A stretch of DNA of 34,465 nucleotides from Acidovorax sp. SUPP3334 (GCF_030159055.1 NZ_BQXQ01000046.1:1-34465); one strand, 5' to 3'; shown: positions 16,390 through 26,233, numbered from the stretch's first letter. Numbers and translations: made by a program. Notes: generated by a model from the sequence alone, not told the origin.

Positions 16390-19300
16390 ATGTTCCAGTT
16401 GTTCAAGAAGAGTGGCGGTGGCACGATTTCGGATTGGCGGCGACGCTGGTCACCGGCTGGCGTGGTCTTGTCGCGCGGAGCCGGGCAGGGCGGCGTGCCG
16501 CTACTAGACCCTATGTTCGGCGGCTTCCTGACTCAGCTGTCTGACGATGGCTTGGCCATCGAGACGACAGACGGCTACGTGCTCGGCTGGGACGCGCTCT
16601 TCTCGGCGATGTCGCAGCCGGCGTACGCCTCGCTTCAGGATGTGCTCTTGGTTCCACGCGCGACTGAAGCCAAACCATCGCTTCGTAGCAGCAACTCGCT
16701 CACCGACGACGACTTTTCGATCGCCATTTCGGGCTGGCATTGCGAAGACGGAGCTGCATTCGACTGGGAGCTCATGGGCCCGCTCATGACCCGCGACGAC
16801 CGTGCGGAGCTGATGCGTCCCGAGCAGTGGAACCTCTTCAAGGAAGTCGTCAGCTTCGCGCGCCGACCAGCTGAAGAGCACAACGACTTGGCGCACCGCC
16901 AAGCGTGGGGTCGGATACGAAAGCTCGCCCTGCAGGCTGGTGCCCGCCTGGACGATTTCCTTTACCGCTCGGTAGTCTTGACGCCGGAGAAGCTCGAGAT
17001 TGGCCTGCGCCGTTCGGCCAATGTCGGCGACGACCGCGTTGTCGAAATCGAACCTGGTTTCGAGGGCGCTCCCGCCGATTGGCTGCAGGCGTTCGACCGC
17101 AGCCGCGAGGTCAAGGACCGTTACGACATCGTCACCAAGGAAGGCATCGTCCAGGTCCTGGTCACGCCGAAGGTCCGCACGGTTCTGCAAGAAATCAAGC
17201 GCCTGGAGGGCCGGCGGGTCGCCGGCACCCGTGCACAGGCGTTCCTGCTGAACCCGTACGCGACGCTCGGCGACGATGCTGTCGACGTCATCGTCGAGTC
17301 GCAGTTCGAGAAGGCTCGCGAGGACGCCGGGCTCACCTACGAGAGGTTTACGCCCATCTACGAACGCGATTCCTCAGGCTACCCCCTGCGCGTCGGCCTG
17401 CTCATCGAAACGGCAAGTTCGACTGGCCCCTCGACCTCGGAAACCCAATGGCTTGACGACGCAGCTCTCGGTTCCTTCGTTCGAGCCCTGCACAAGGCGC
17501 TTGCCCTCAACTACCAGCTCGTCGCTTGGCAAGGCTATGACCTGGAGATGCAGGGCGACGCGCAACGCCACCACGACGAGCTGAAGGCTGCTCTCGAGCG
17601 CAGGCTAGCACCCCCGACCCTCGTCTCCTACGCGCAGGTTCACGACCTGAGTGGCTACAGCTCCCGGGTTGAAAGCATCGGCATCGAGAAGCCGTACTAC
17701 TCGCCCTACATCGCCAAGAAGAACGACGGCGAGGGATGGTTCCCCGAGAACGTCTTGCCGGTTGTGGTCTACCAGCCTGCCGGCGCGGCGGAGCCCATCG
17801 CCGTGCCCACCAGCAAGGCGGGTATCGAACAGCTTGAGAAGTCGGTGAAGGCTGCTCAGGCCGCCGGCGAGACCACTGTGAAGGTGTCCGGGCTCCCTCA
17901 AGCGGTAACGCTCGACGAGGCTGCTGTCATCGTCGAAACGTTCAAGAAGGTCTTCGCCGACCTCGAGACTGGCAGCTTCGACCCCGCCAAGCAATACAAG
18001 GCCTCGAAGAACACGCCGGTCGGGCCGAAGAAGCAGCTTGTCCTGCGGGCCAACATCCAATCGCTGGAGTACGAAGAGCTTCGACGTGAGGCACTCGAGT
18101 CCGTGCCGACGGAGCCGAGGATGCCCAGGAGCATTCGCCCAGAGTTCTCGTTGATGCCGCACCAATGCGCGGGCCTGGCTTGGATGCAGCACCTCTACAG
18201 CCTGCAGACCGACTACCAGGTGCGTGGTGCCGTGCTCGGCGACGACATGGGGCTCGGGAAGACCTTCCAGTTGCTGGCCTTGATGGCATACCTCATCGAG
18301 CGAGACCCGAACATCGAGCCGATTCTGGTGGTTGCGCCGGTCTCGTTGCTCGAGAACTGGGCGGACGAGGCGAACAAGTTCTTCCACGATGGAGCGCTGC
18401 CACTTCTTACCGCCTACGGCGAGAAGCTTTCGACCCTGCGCGTGCCTCGCGCCCAGGTTGACCAGCGTTTGCAGGCCGACGATGGCTTGGTCAAGTTCCT
18501 CCGCCCGAACTGGGTGGGCAACGCCAAGGTGGTCCTCACCACCTACGAAACGCTGCGAGACCTCGAGTTCTCATTCGCCGCCCAGAAGTGGTCCCTGATG
18601 GTCTGCGACGAAGCCCAGCGCATCAAGAACCCCGCGGCCATGGTCACGCGCGCCGCGAAGAAGCAGAACGTCGCCTTCAAGATTGCCTGCACGGGCACAC
18701 CGGTCGAGAACACGCTGGCCGACATGTGGTGCCTTTTCGACTATGTGCAGCCGGGCCTCCTGGGTGCACTCAACGACTTCGGGCAGAGATACAGGAAGCC
18801 CATCGAGGCGAAGACCGACGAAGAGAAGGCCCGGGTGGAGGAACTGCGTGCGCGCATCGCTCCCCAAATCCTGCGGCGCATGAAGGCAGACGTCGCCACG
18901 GACCTGCCGAAGAAAATCGTCGTGGATGCGTGCCGCAAGTTGCCCTTGTCGAACGCGCAGCGCAACCTGTACGCCAAGGCCATCGAGAGCTTCAAGAAGC
19001 GTGGCGACCCCAACCACTCGACCCCGTTCAAGAACCACCTCGGGCTCCTGCATTACTTGCGCCTGGTCTGCACAGACCCTCGACCGCATGGGCTGAACGT
19101 CTTCAAGCCGGAGCCTACAAAGCAGTACCGAGACAAGGCGCCGAAGCTCGACTGGCTCTTGACCCAGCTGAAGGTCGTTCAGAAGCTGGGCGAGAAGGTC
19201 ATCGTCTTCTGCGAATTCCGGGAAATCCAACGACTGCTGCAGCACTACATCGAGGCCGAGCTCGGCTTCAAGCCCGACATCATCAACGGGGACACCAGCG

Positions 19301-20169
19301 CATCTGCCAGTCACACTGCGAGCCGCCAGAAGCGAATCAAGGCCTTCCAAGCTCTCAACGGTTTTGGCGTCCTCATCCTGTCACCAGTAGCCGTCGGCTT
19401 CGGCGTGAACATCCAGGCCGCGAACCACGTTGTGCACTACACCCGCACCTGGAACCCGGCCAAGGAGGACCAGGCGACCGACCGCGCCTACCGCATCGGC
19501 CAGAAGAAGGACGTCTACGTCTACTACCCGGTCGTCTACGCCGAGGACTTCATGACCTTCGACGTGAAGCTCGACCTGCTGCTCGCCTACAAGCGAGGTC
19601 TTGCCGAAGACATGCTCAACGGGTCAGGTGACGTCGGCCCTGGCGACTTCAACCTGGTCGATGTCGTTCCTGCGGCGGACGCGAAGGACATCGACGAGCG
19701 GGTGAACCTCGACATGGCAATGCGGATGGGTTGGCAGCACTTCGAGTGCCTCGCGGGTGTGTTGTGGACCAAGCGTGGATACGACTGCTATCGAACGCCT
19801 GGTAGCAACGACAACGGCGTAGACGTCGTCGCGTTGGCAGCCGGCAAAGGACAGCTCGTGCAGGCTAAGACGAGCGGCACCGACGGGGCTGCGCTGAACT
19901 GGGATGCTGTCAAGGAGGTAGTGGGCGGTGAAGCGTTCTATAAACACCGGCACCCGTCCTTTGAGTTCCAGAAAGTCTGCATCACCAACCAGTTTTTCAA
20001 CCGGCAGGCTCAAGAGAACGCCGCGCTAAATTCGGTGGAGTTGCTGGACCAAACGCATTTGGCCGGACTTCTGGAGCGGCACAGTGTCACGATGCTTGAG
20101 GTCGAGAAGATGCTGTATGCCGAGTGGCAGGAGCGCTCGGGCGGCTCCCCTGAAGGTGCTTGCTCATGA
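16390..20169 (+). CDS. zorD: Zorya anti-phage protein ZorD, SNF2 helicase with Mrr-like nuclease end
   Basis: This 1259-residue protein is the type I Zorya effector. The SNF2 motor has Walker A GDDMGLGKT (K624), motif II DEAQ at 740-743, motif III TGTPVENTLADMW, and motif VI DRAYRIGQ near 1035. The C-terminus carries a PD-(D/E)xK Mrr-like nuclease: G-V-D1145 followed by Q1158-A-K1160. The first 580 residues are the large N-terminal region typical of ZorD. In the known system ZorD degrades invading DNA once the ZorAB motor signals. A GGGAGA precedes the ATG, 9 nt after zorC. The stop overlaps the start of a 54-codon frame (ATGA). The protein is long for the family; the extra length may be lineage-specific. 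Confidence 0.92.
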   Translation: MFQLFKKSGGGTISDWRRRWSPAGVVLSRGAGQGGVPLLDPMFGGFLTQLSDDGLAIETTDGYVLGWDALFSAMSQPAYASLQDVLLVPRATEAKPSLRSSNSLTDDDFSIAISGWHCEDGAAFDWELMGPLMTRDDRAELMRPEQWNLFKEVVSFARRPAEEHNDLAHRQAWGRIRKLALQAGARLDDFLYRSVVLTPEKLEIGLRRSANVGDDRVVEIEPGFEGAPADWLQAFDRSREVKDRYDIVTKEGIVQVLVTPKVRTVLQEIKRLEGRRVAGTRAQAFLLNPYATLGDDAVDVIVESQFEKAREDAGLTYERFTPIYERDSSGYPLRVGLLIETASSTGPSTSETQWLDDAALGSFVRALHKALALNYQLVAWQGYDLEMQGDAQRHHDELKAALERRLAPPTLVSYAQVHDLSGYSSRVESIGIEKPYYSPYIAKKNDGEGWFPENVLPVVVYQPAGAAEPIAVPTSKAGIEQLEKSVKAAQAAGETTVKVSGLPQAVTLDEAAVIVETFKKVFADLETGSFDPAKQYKASKNTPVGPKKQLVLRANIQSLEYEELRREALESVPTEPRMPRSIRPEFSLMPHQCAGLAWMQHLYSLQTDYQVRGAVLGDDMGLGKTFQLLALMAYLIERDPNIEPILVVAPVSLLENWADEANKFFHDGALPLLTAYGEKLSTLRVPRAQVDQRLQADDGLVKFLRPNWVGNAKVVLTTYETLRDLEFSFAAQKWSLMVCDEAQRIKNPAAMVTRAAKKQNVAFKIACTGTPVENTLADMWCLFDYVQPGLLGALNDFGQRYRKPIEAKTDEEKARVEELRARIAPQILRRMKADVATDLPKKIVVDACRKLPLSNAQRNLYAKAIESFKKRGDPNHSTPFKNHLGLLHYLRLVCTDPRPHGLNVFKPEPTKQYRDKAPKLDWLLTQLKVVQKLGEKVIVFCEFREIQRLLQHYIEAELGFKPDIINGDTSASASHTASRQKRIKAFQALNGFGVLILSPVAVGFGVNIQAANHVVHYTRTWNPAKEDQATDRAYRIGQKKDVYVYYPVVYAEDFMTFDVKLDLLLAYKRGLAEDMLNGSGDVGPGDFNLVDVVPAADAKDIDERVNLDMAMRMGWQHFECLAGVLWTKRGYDCYRTPGSNDNGVDVVALAAGKGQLVQAKTSGTDGAALNWDAVKEVVGGEAFYKHRHPSFEFQKVCITNQFFNRQAQENAALNSVELLDQTHLAGLLERHSVTMLEVEKMLYAEWQERSGGSPEGACS

Positions 20170-20330
20170 AAGGGGTACCGTTTGCCTTTGAGTACGCCGA
20201 CCGCACGAGTGGTGATTTATCTGGGTCGGTCGCGCTGGTGAAAGTCGGTGTATTCCGAATCGACATGGTGGTCGCGGGTGCTGGGCACATAACGATCTAC
20301 CTTGAAAGGGGAGATCGACGTGGGATTTAA
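20166..20330 (+). CDS. Small unannotated-size protein coupled to zorD
   Basis: This is a 54-residue frame (MKGVPFAFEYADRTSGDLSG ... HITIYLERGDRRGI) that short-ORF filters would drop. Its ATG lies in the zorD stop (ATGA), the same coupling used by its operon neighbours, and its end overlaps the GTG of the nuclease gene by 11 nt, so it fills the only gap between them. The sequence is plausible as a small beta-rich fold (VALVKVGVFRIDMVVAG, ITIYLE), with no signal peptide or motif I know. It may be a real accessory subunit, or merely the reading-through that couples zorD to the next genes. Confidence 0.5.
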   Translation: MKGVPFAFEYADRTSGDLSGSVALVKVGVFRIDMVVAGAGHITIYLERGDRRGI

Positions 20331-21576
20331 ATTCATTCACACAGCGGACATTCACCTGGACAGCCCTCTCCGCGGACTTAGTGCCTACGAGAACGCACCT
20401 GTTGAGCGTCTGCGCAATGTGTCGCGCGAAGCGCTTAAGGAATTGGTGACCCGCGCCATCGACGAAGAGGTCTCCTTCGTCGTGATCTCCGGTGATGTCT
20501 ACGACGGCGACTGGCGGGACTACAACACGGGCATCTTTTTTGCCGGCCAGATGGGTCGGTTGGCGAAGGCCAACATCCGCGTGTTTTTACTGCATGGGAA
20601 CCATGATGCGGAGAGCGAAATGACAAAGAAGCTCGCCCTTCCCTCCAACGTCACGGTGTTTTCTTCGAAATCGGCGCACGTTCACAAGATTGACGAATTC
20701 AAAGTCGCGCTGCACGGACAGAGTTTTGCCAGCCGCGCGGTGCTCGATAACCTCGCCTCAGCGTACAAGCCGAAAGTGGACGGCTACTACAACATCGGAA
20801 TGCTGCACACCGCGCTCGAAGGGTATGCAGCCCACCCCAACTACGCGCCGTGCACGGTCAATGAACTGCACGGCAAAGGCTATGACTACTGGGCGCTCGG
20901 CCATGTTCACGAGTACCAGATGTGGGAAGGTGCTTCGACCATCGTGTTTCCTGGCAATCTCCAGGGGCGGCATGTGCGCGAGACGGGTCGCAAGGGTGCC
21001 GTGTGCGTCACAGTTGACGACTCGGGGCATGCAACCGTAGACCGACTCTACCTCGACATCCTGTGCTGGGAAAAGCTCGGAGTGGACGTCGGCGCGTGCG
21101 CCAACATCGACGACGTCGCGCACGCGGTAGGTGCGGGACTGACGGGTCTGCTGGAGACGGACAATGTTCCGCGGGCTGTGCGCGTCGTCCTTGAGGGCCA
21201 GACCCGCCTGCACGGTGCGCTAATCGGCGCGCCGGCGTTGGTGCGTGCACAGGTATTGGCGCAGGTCGAAGCCATCGATCCGGAGCAGTTCTGGATCGAA
21301 AAAGTGAGGGTCGCAACCACAGCGATGGACGCGCCCGCATTGGTGGAGTCTCGTGAGGCACTGGCCGATTTGCAGGCCATCTTTGCGGAGGCGAGTTCCG
21401 ACCCCGACTTCATGGCGCACCTGCAGCAGCAGTTGCAGCCGTTCCTGAACAAAGTTTCAGAAGAAATGAATGAGGATGTGCCGCTGCTGGAGCTCGCACG
21501 TCAGAAGCGCTTTTCGGAAATGGTCCTGGAGGTCGCGCCCGCGCTTCTCTCCCAGTTGAACTCAAAGGGGCTGTGA
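20320..21576 (+). CDS. SbcD/YhaO-like DNA exonuclease (metallophosphoesterase)
   Basis: This 418-residue protein has all the metal-binding motifs of the SbcD/Mre11 family: D10-I-H12, G58-D59, G93-NHD96, a GMLH stretch near 163, and G194-H-V-H197. A C-terminal capping/ATPase-binding region of about 200 residues follows. Such enzymes pair with an SbcC/Rad50-type ATPase to open and cut DNA ends and hairpins. The best relation is to the YhaO branch. I use GTG at 20320 because it is preceded by AAAGGGGAG at a good distance and begins the conserved FKFIHTADIHLD; a TTG at 20302 is in frame but lacks such support. It is followed directly by the ATPase gene. Confidence 0.87.
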   Translation: MGFKFIHTADIHLDSPLRGLSAYENAPVERLRNVSREALKELVTRAIDEEVSFVVISGDVYDGDWRDYNTGIFFAGQMGRLAKANIRVFLLHGNHDAESEMTKKLALPSNVTVFSSKSAHVHKIDEFKVALHGQSFASRAVLDNLASAYKPKVDGYYNIGMLHTALEGYAAHPNYAPCTVNELHGKGYDYWALGHVHEYQMWEGASTIVFPGNLQGRHVRETGRKGAVCVTVDDSGHATVDRLYLDILCWEKLGVDVGACANIDDVAHAVGAGLTGLLETDNVPRAVRVVLEGQTRLHGALIGAPALVRAQVLAQVEAIDPEQFWIEKVRVATTAMDAPALVESREALADLQAIFAEASSDPDFMAHLQQQLQPFLNKVSEEMNEDVPLLELARQKRFSEMVLEVAPALLSQLNSKGL

Positions 21577-24500
21577 TGCGACTGGCCGAACTCGATCTGC
21601 TTGCCTACGGAAAATTCACCGACACGAAGCTGCCATTCCCCAAGGCCGAACACGACTTCCACATCATCATCGGCCCGAACGAGGCTGGGAAGTCCACCGT
21701 GCGTCGCGCCATCACCGAACTGCTTTTCGGCATGGAGATGCGTTCCCCACTGGGCTTCAAGCACGCGCAGAGCGACCTGCGACTGGCTGGCGTGCTCGAG
21801 GGTGGGCCTTCCAGACTCGCCTTCATCCGCACGAAGCAGCAAAAGTCACTGCGCTCGTTGTCCGATGAGGTGCTTCAGGAGAGTTATCTGGCAGGCACTC
21901 TGGGCGCACTGACTCAGGAAACCTTCGAGGAGTTGCACTGCCTGGACCATGGAAGATTGCTCAGGGGCGGGCAAGGCATCGTCGACCCGAAGAATTCAGT
22001 CAGCCAGATCCTGTTCCAGGCCGCCTCGGGACTCGAGGATTTCGCCGTCATCCGCGAGGCTCTCGGGGAACGCGCCAGTGCGCTCTTTGCCAGGACAGGA
22101 AAAAACAATCGATTTGCCAAGGCCTCGGAGAAATTCACCTCCGCGCATAGAACGCTGAAGGACGTGCAGGTGCGCACCAAGGTATGGGTCGATGCGCGGG
22201 AGGCGCTGCAGGCCGCAGACGATGCGCTGAAGAGCGAGCGCGACACACGCCGAGATCTGGAACTGCAACGCACGGCATGGGATCGGGCAAGGCGCCTGGC
22301 GCACCTGATCGAAGCCCTGGGTCAACTTCAGGCCGAGGAAGCGCAACGCGGCGAGGTGATTGCCTTTGCGCCTGGTGCGAGAGAGGCGCTCGAAATCGGC
22401 ATCGAGCGGGTCAACGCGGCGTCGGCCACCCATTTAACCCGTCAGGAAGATGCCATCCGGGCGCAAGCGGCCTTTGATGCGATAGAAACCAACGACGAAA
22501 TCCTCCAGGAATCAGCCTTGATTGCCCGGTTGGGCGCCCTGTGCGGCTTGCATCCGAACCACGCCCGCGACCTTCCGTTGCGCCGCGCAGAAGTCAACGC
22601 TTGGCTGGCCGAGATCATCGAGCGCAGCGAGCAGTTCGGCTGGGGGTCGAGCGAAGCCGGAGTGCGCGCATGTCTTCCGCAGGACAAAGTCGTGCGGTCC
22701 ATTGATGCGCTCCTAAAAAGCCGTGGTGCCTTCGTGGCGGAGGAACGCGCAGCGCGCGACACCCTGGCGGAGCGCCGGACAACGGTCGAAACATTGAAGG
22801 AGAAGCTCGCAGCGTCCGCAACTCAGGGCCCAGATGCACGGCTCGTGGAGGCGCTAGAGATGGCGCTTCCGTTCAAGGCAAGCGACGCGAAGCTAAAGGC
22901 TTTGGCGGCCGCCGCGCAGAGTGCCCGGACTTCTGCGCGCAACGCCTTGACGAGCCTGGGAAGACCCGCGCTTACCGAGGATCTCCTTCGGTCGCTGCGC
23001 CTTCCGTCCCTCGAGCGCGTGAGCGGCTACCGTCAAGGCCGGCAGGAGGTGGTTAACGCCCTGGAGCTTGCGCGATCCCTTGCAGCGCAGAGTCAGGCCA
23101 TGGCGGACGGCCTCACATTGAGCTTGAAGCAGTTCGAGCGCTCACACCAGGTGGTGACCGTCGCTCAGGTGTCGGACGCGCGCCGTGTTCGAGATCACCA
23201 CTGGGCTGGAATCAAAGCAGGCGGCCTGTCGCTTACCGAAGGCGCCCCACTGCTGGACACCGCTATTCGACTGGCTGACGAGTTGGGCGACTCCCGCACA
23301 CGGTCCGAAGCCGACGCCGCGGAGGTGCAAGCTCTGCGTGACCAGATCGAGCGTGCAGCACAGGAGCAGGCCGGTCATGACGCCACATTCAAAGGCAAGC
23401 ACAGCGAACTCGAAGCGCTCGACGCACGCTGGGGCGAAACCGCCGCCACCATGGGCCTTGAGGGCATGGAACTCGACGACCTCCCGGAATGGCTCGGGCT
23501 GAGAGATGGCGCCTTGCGCGCCGCCGACTTGGCGCAACAAAAACAAAGTGAGTATGACGATGCGCAAGAGGCTGTGCGTCTGGCCCAGGAGGCGCTTGCC
23601 CAAGCCATGAGCATGGCAGGTCTCGTCGTCACTGGCCCCCAGAGCGTTGCGGCCCTTTGCGCAATCGCGGACAACCACGTCCATGCAGCTAACGTCGACC
23701 GCACCCGTCGTTTGGATCTGCAGCAGCAACTGGAAAGCGCGGAGACGGCGTTGCGGGTCGCCACGACAGCCAAAGAAGCGAAGGAGCAGGCCCTGCTCGA
23801 ATGGACCACAAAGTGGGAAGCGACGCTCGCCCGCGCCAATCTGACGGGCCTCGGTGACGACATCGACGAAGCTGAGGCTGCCATCCGGGCTTGCGAGTTC
23901 ATTCGCCAGCGCATGGAGCGGGTTGACACAACGCGATCGCAACGTATTGAAACGATGGAGGCCGACCTGCGCACGATGCAGGAGGCCGCGGCGGCTCTGA
24001 CCGAGAAGATGGCTCCGGAACTGACAGAACACGTGCCTGAGGAGGTGTTCGGCGTCTTGAATGCGAGGCTCGAGGAGGCGAAGCGTGGTGCGGACCGCAA
24101 GGCGCATGCGCGGAAATACCTCGACGATGCCCTGCGTCGCCGCGACGACGCGAAGTCGGATCTGTTGCAAGCTAGGCGGAGCCTGGAGCCATTGCTCGCT
24201 ATTGCAGGCGTCGATGAGCCAATGCTCGCGCTGCCGCTGATTGAACGGTGGGAGACAAGCAACGCGCAGCAGGCAGAGATCAGTCGGATCCAGAAGGAAA
24301 TCGATGCGCACTCCGATGGCCTGCCCCTGTCAGAAATACGACAGGAAGTCGTCAGTCACCCGGCCGACCAAGCGGCCGATCAGGTCCTTCGCCTGAGAGA
24401 CCAGCTCAGCGATTCCGATCTCAAGCTCACGTCGCTCATGGCGAACCAGATCCAGGCGAGGGTTGCATTCGACACGATCAACGGCGGCGACAAAGCAGCT

Positions 24501-25046
24501 GTCGCCGAAGCCGAGCGGCACGAGGCATTGGCTGAGATGTCCGAAGTGAGCGAGGAGTACCTACAACTTGCGACCTCAGTCAGCTTGCTGAAGTGGGCGG
24601 TGGACCGCTACCGCGACCGGAAGCAAGGGCCGCTGTTGGACCAAGCCAGCGAAATCTTCAGGGACTTGACGCTTGGCGCCTTCCAGAAGCTGCGTGTCGA
24701 TTTTGAGCAGACGCCTCCAGCGCTCGTCGCCTACAGGCCGAACTCGCAGGCGGTGAAGGTTTCCGGCCTGAGCGACGGGACGCGGGACCAGCTCTTCCTG
24801 GCGCTGAGGATCGCCGCGCTGGAACTTCAGTCGGATCAAGGAACACCGGTCCCCTTCATCGCTGACGACCTTTTCATCAACTTCGACGACAGGCGATCAC
24901 AAGCTGGCCTAAAAGCCCTGTTCGCCCTTTCGGCCAGCACCCAGGTGATCTTTCTTAGCCATCAAGAACACCTGCTTCCGATCGTCCAAAGGCTGTTTCC
25001 GCAAGCGAATCTGCTCCAGTTGAGCGCCGATGAGGTTGCTGCGTAA
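21576..25046 (+). CDS. SbcC/YhaN-like AAA ATPase (Rad50 family)
   Basis: This 1156-residue SMC-type ATPase has Walker A G33-PNEAGKST41, about 1000 residues of mostly heptad-rich helical sequence, an ABC-signature region LSDGTRDQ at 1065-1072, a Walker B ending ADDLF (D1097-D1098), and a histidine switch in VIFLSHQEHL. The Walker B carries Asp where many family members have Glu, as in YhaN-type proteins. The N-terminal MRLAELDLLAYGKFTD is typical of YhaN. Its start and the upstream stop share one base (TGATG), so the two form an SbcCD-like complex acting on DNA ends. A GTG 3 nt earlier is an alternative start. Confidence 0.87.
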   Translation: MRLAELDLLAYGKFTDTKLPFPKAEHDFHIIIGPNEAGKSTVRRAITELLFGMEMRSPLGFKHAQSDLRLAGVLEGGPSRLAFIRTKQQKSLRSLSDEVLQESYLAGTLGALTQETFEELHCLDHGRLLRGGQGIVDPKNSVSQILFQAASGLEDFAVIREALGERASALFARTGKNNRFAKASEKFTSAHRTLKDVQVRTKVWVDAREALQAADDALKSERDTRRDLELQRTAWDRARRLAHLIEALGQLQAEEAQRGEVIAFAPGAREALEIGIERVNAASATHLTRQEDAIRAQAAFDAIETNDEILQESALIARLGALCGLHPNHARDLPLRRAEVNAWLAEIIERSEQFGWGSSEAGVRACLPQDKVVRSIDALLKSRGAFVAEERAARDTLAERRTTVETLKEKLAASATQGPDARLVEALEMALPFKASDAKLKALAAAAQSARTSARNALTSLGRPALTEDLLRSLRLPSLERVSGYRQGRQEVVNALELARSLAAQSQAMADGLTLSLKQFERSHQVVTVAQVSDARRVRDHHWAGIKAGGLSLTEGAPLLDTAIRLADELGDSRTRSEADAAEVQALRDQIERAAQEQAGHDATFKGKHSELEALDARWGETAATMGLEGMELDDLPEWLGLRDGALRAADLAQQKQSEYDDAQEAVRLAQEALAQAMSMAGLVVTGPQSVAALCAIADNHVHAANVDRTRRLDLQQQLESAETALRVATTAKEAKEQALLEWTTKWEATLARANLTGLGDDIDEAEAAIRACEFIRQRMERVDTTRSQRIETMEADLRTMQEAAAALTEKMAPELTEHVPEEVFGVLNARLEEAKRGADRKAHARKYLDDALRRRDDAKSDLLQARRSLEPLLAIAGVDEPMLALPLIERWETSNAQQAEISRIQKEIDAHSDGLPLSEIRQEVVSHPADQAADQVLRLRDQLSDSDLKLTSLMANQIQARVAFDTINGGDKAAVAEAERHEALAEMSEVSEEYLQLATSVSLLKWAVDRYRDRKQGPLLDQASEIFRDLTLGAFQKLRVDFEQTPPALVAYRPNSQAVKVSGLSDGTRDQLFLALRIAALELQSDQGTPVPFIADDLFINFDDRRSQAGLKALFALSASTQVIFLSHQEHLLPIVQRLFPQANLLQLSADEVAA

Positions 25047-25103
25047 CGTGCGGGATGAAATGACGACTACTCAAAAGCGACCAAGACCGGCCAGGAGTGT
25101 GCG

Positions 25104-26156
25104 ATGTTCCTCAAGCGATTACTGACGGGCCTGTTCGGCGGCCGCCCGCAGCGGGTAACTACGCCTGCGAATCCCTCTGCACGTCCTTCTGGCGAAACGG
25201 CATCAACTCAACCGGCGGCGAGACTTAAAAAGGCTGACCGCGACACTCGCTTCGATCACTCCGTGTTGACGGTCGGCTCGCTGCGCTTCATCGGGCAAGG
25301 TGTCCGTTCGCCCAATAAACGGTGGGTGGTTGGCTGTTCGGATCGCTTGCCTGGCATGAACCACCGCCTCAATGAACGCGACGGGTCTGCCGTTCTCGTG
25401 GACTACTTGGAAGACAGTGTCCTGGCGAGATTGACAGGGCTGTATCGCCCCATGGACGCGGCAGTGGCCGACGATGGCACGTTCGTGGTGAACGACGCCA
25501 ACTTCGGCAATCAGTTGAGTGGCGAAGTGCAGGCGTTCAACTCTAAGGGTAGCAAGCTGTTCGCACGGAAGTACAAGGCCAACGTCTACAACCTGGGCAT
25601 CTCGAAGTGCGGCTGCTACGCGGTCGTTCAAACAGCCAACTCCGACAATCAAGATGGCCATCTGCTCGAGTTGTTCGACTTGCAGCAAGGAAGCCCCATG
25701 TTCTCGCGTACACCGGCGACGGGCTGGGCAGACCAATACAGCTTCGTCGTCGACGATCACGGCAGTTTGAAGCATCTGACGGTTATTCACAAGGACATCG
25801 GTCGCTTCAGCTATTCGCCAGAAGGAGAGTTCTTGGAAGCCCGCTCCTATCAAAAGGCGCGCTTGGAAAAGGGAGCGCCTGAGATGCGTATTCATGCAGC
25901 CAAAGAGGCACTGAAGGCTGATCCCAAGAACCAAGAACTCGCGCGGGAGCTGGTCGACGCACTCGACATTGCGTTGCGCGAGTTGGCCGGCGAACGTACG
26001 GACCACCGCGCGACTGGAATGCGCGTGAAGGGAGAAGCTTTGGAGTTGATGGGGCGATCAAGCGATGCTCTTGCGGCATACGAAGCGGCCGTGAAACTGA
26101 ATCCAAGAATTGGTGTAGCGAAGCGGCTGGTTGCGTTGAAAAAGAGAGGGCCGTGA
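25104..26156 (+). CDS. Unrecognised protein with repeat-rich middle and TPR-like C-terminus
   Basis: I do not recognise this 350-residue protein. The first 45 residues are basic and Pro/Ser/Thr-rich with a short hydrophobic start (MFLKRLLTGLFGG), which may attach it to the membrane or simply be disordered. Residues about 55-245 contain repeated short strands ending in D/N turns (DAAVADDGTFVVNDANFGN, QAFNSKGSKLFARKY, FVVDDHGSLKHLTVIHKD), suggestive of beta-propeller-like blades. Residues about 255-345 are helical with a TPR-like unit (GEALELMGRSSDALAAYEAA), ending in basic residues. GGAG sits 5-8 nt before the ATG. It lies 57 bp after the ATPase and may be a scaffold or sensor for the SbcCD-like pair. 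Confidence 0.7.
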   Translation: MFLKRLLTGLFGGRPQRVTTPANPSARPSGETASTQPAARLKKADRDTRFDHSVLTVGSLRFIGQGVRSPNKRWVVGCSDRLPGMNHRLNERDGSAVLVDYLEDSVLARLTGLYRPMDAAVADDGTFVVNDANFGNQLSGEVQAFNSKGSKLFARKYKANVYNLGISKCGCYAVVQTANSDNQDGHLLELFDLQQGSPMFSRTPATGWADQYSFVVDDHGSLKHLTVIHKDIGRFSYSPEGEFLEARSYQKARLEKGAPEMRIHAAKEALKADPKNQELARELVDALDIALRELAGERTDHRATGMRVKGEALELMGRSSDALAAYEAAVKLNPRIGVAKRLVALKKRGP

Positions 26157-26204
26157 TCAGGAATCTCCATGAAAGGCCCAGCCGCGCGCGAATTCATAAC
26201 GCGT

Positions 26205-26233
26205 TTGTTGAGGGCCCAGACGCGGTCTATCTC
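26205..26233 (+). promoter_or_regulatory. Possible promoter of the Wadjet-like operon
   Basis: TTGTTG (26205-26210) and TATCTC (26228-26233) are separated by 17 nt in the 122-bp gap before the SMC-like gene, the only gap of that size between the two operons. The hexamers are imperfect matches to sigma-70, so this is a weak call. Confidence 0.3.

Noticed and set aside
23142-24311. 389-codon minus-strand frame inside the SbcC-like gene
   Set aside because: It is antisense to the coiled-coil region of a clearly coding gene; such frames are common in GC-rich DNA.
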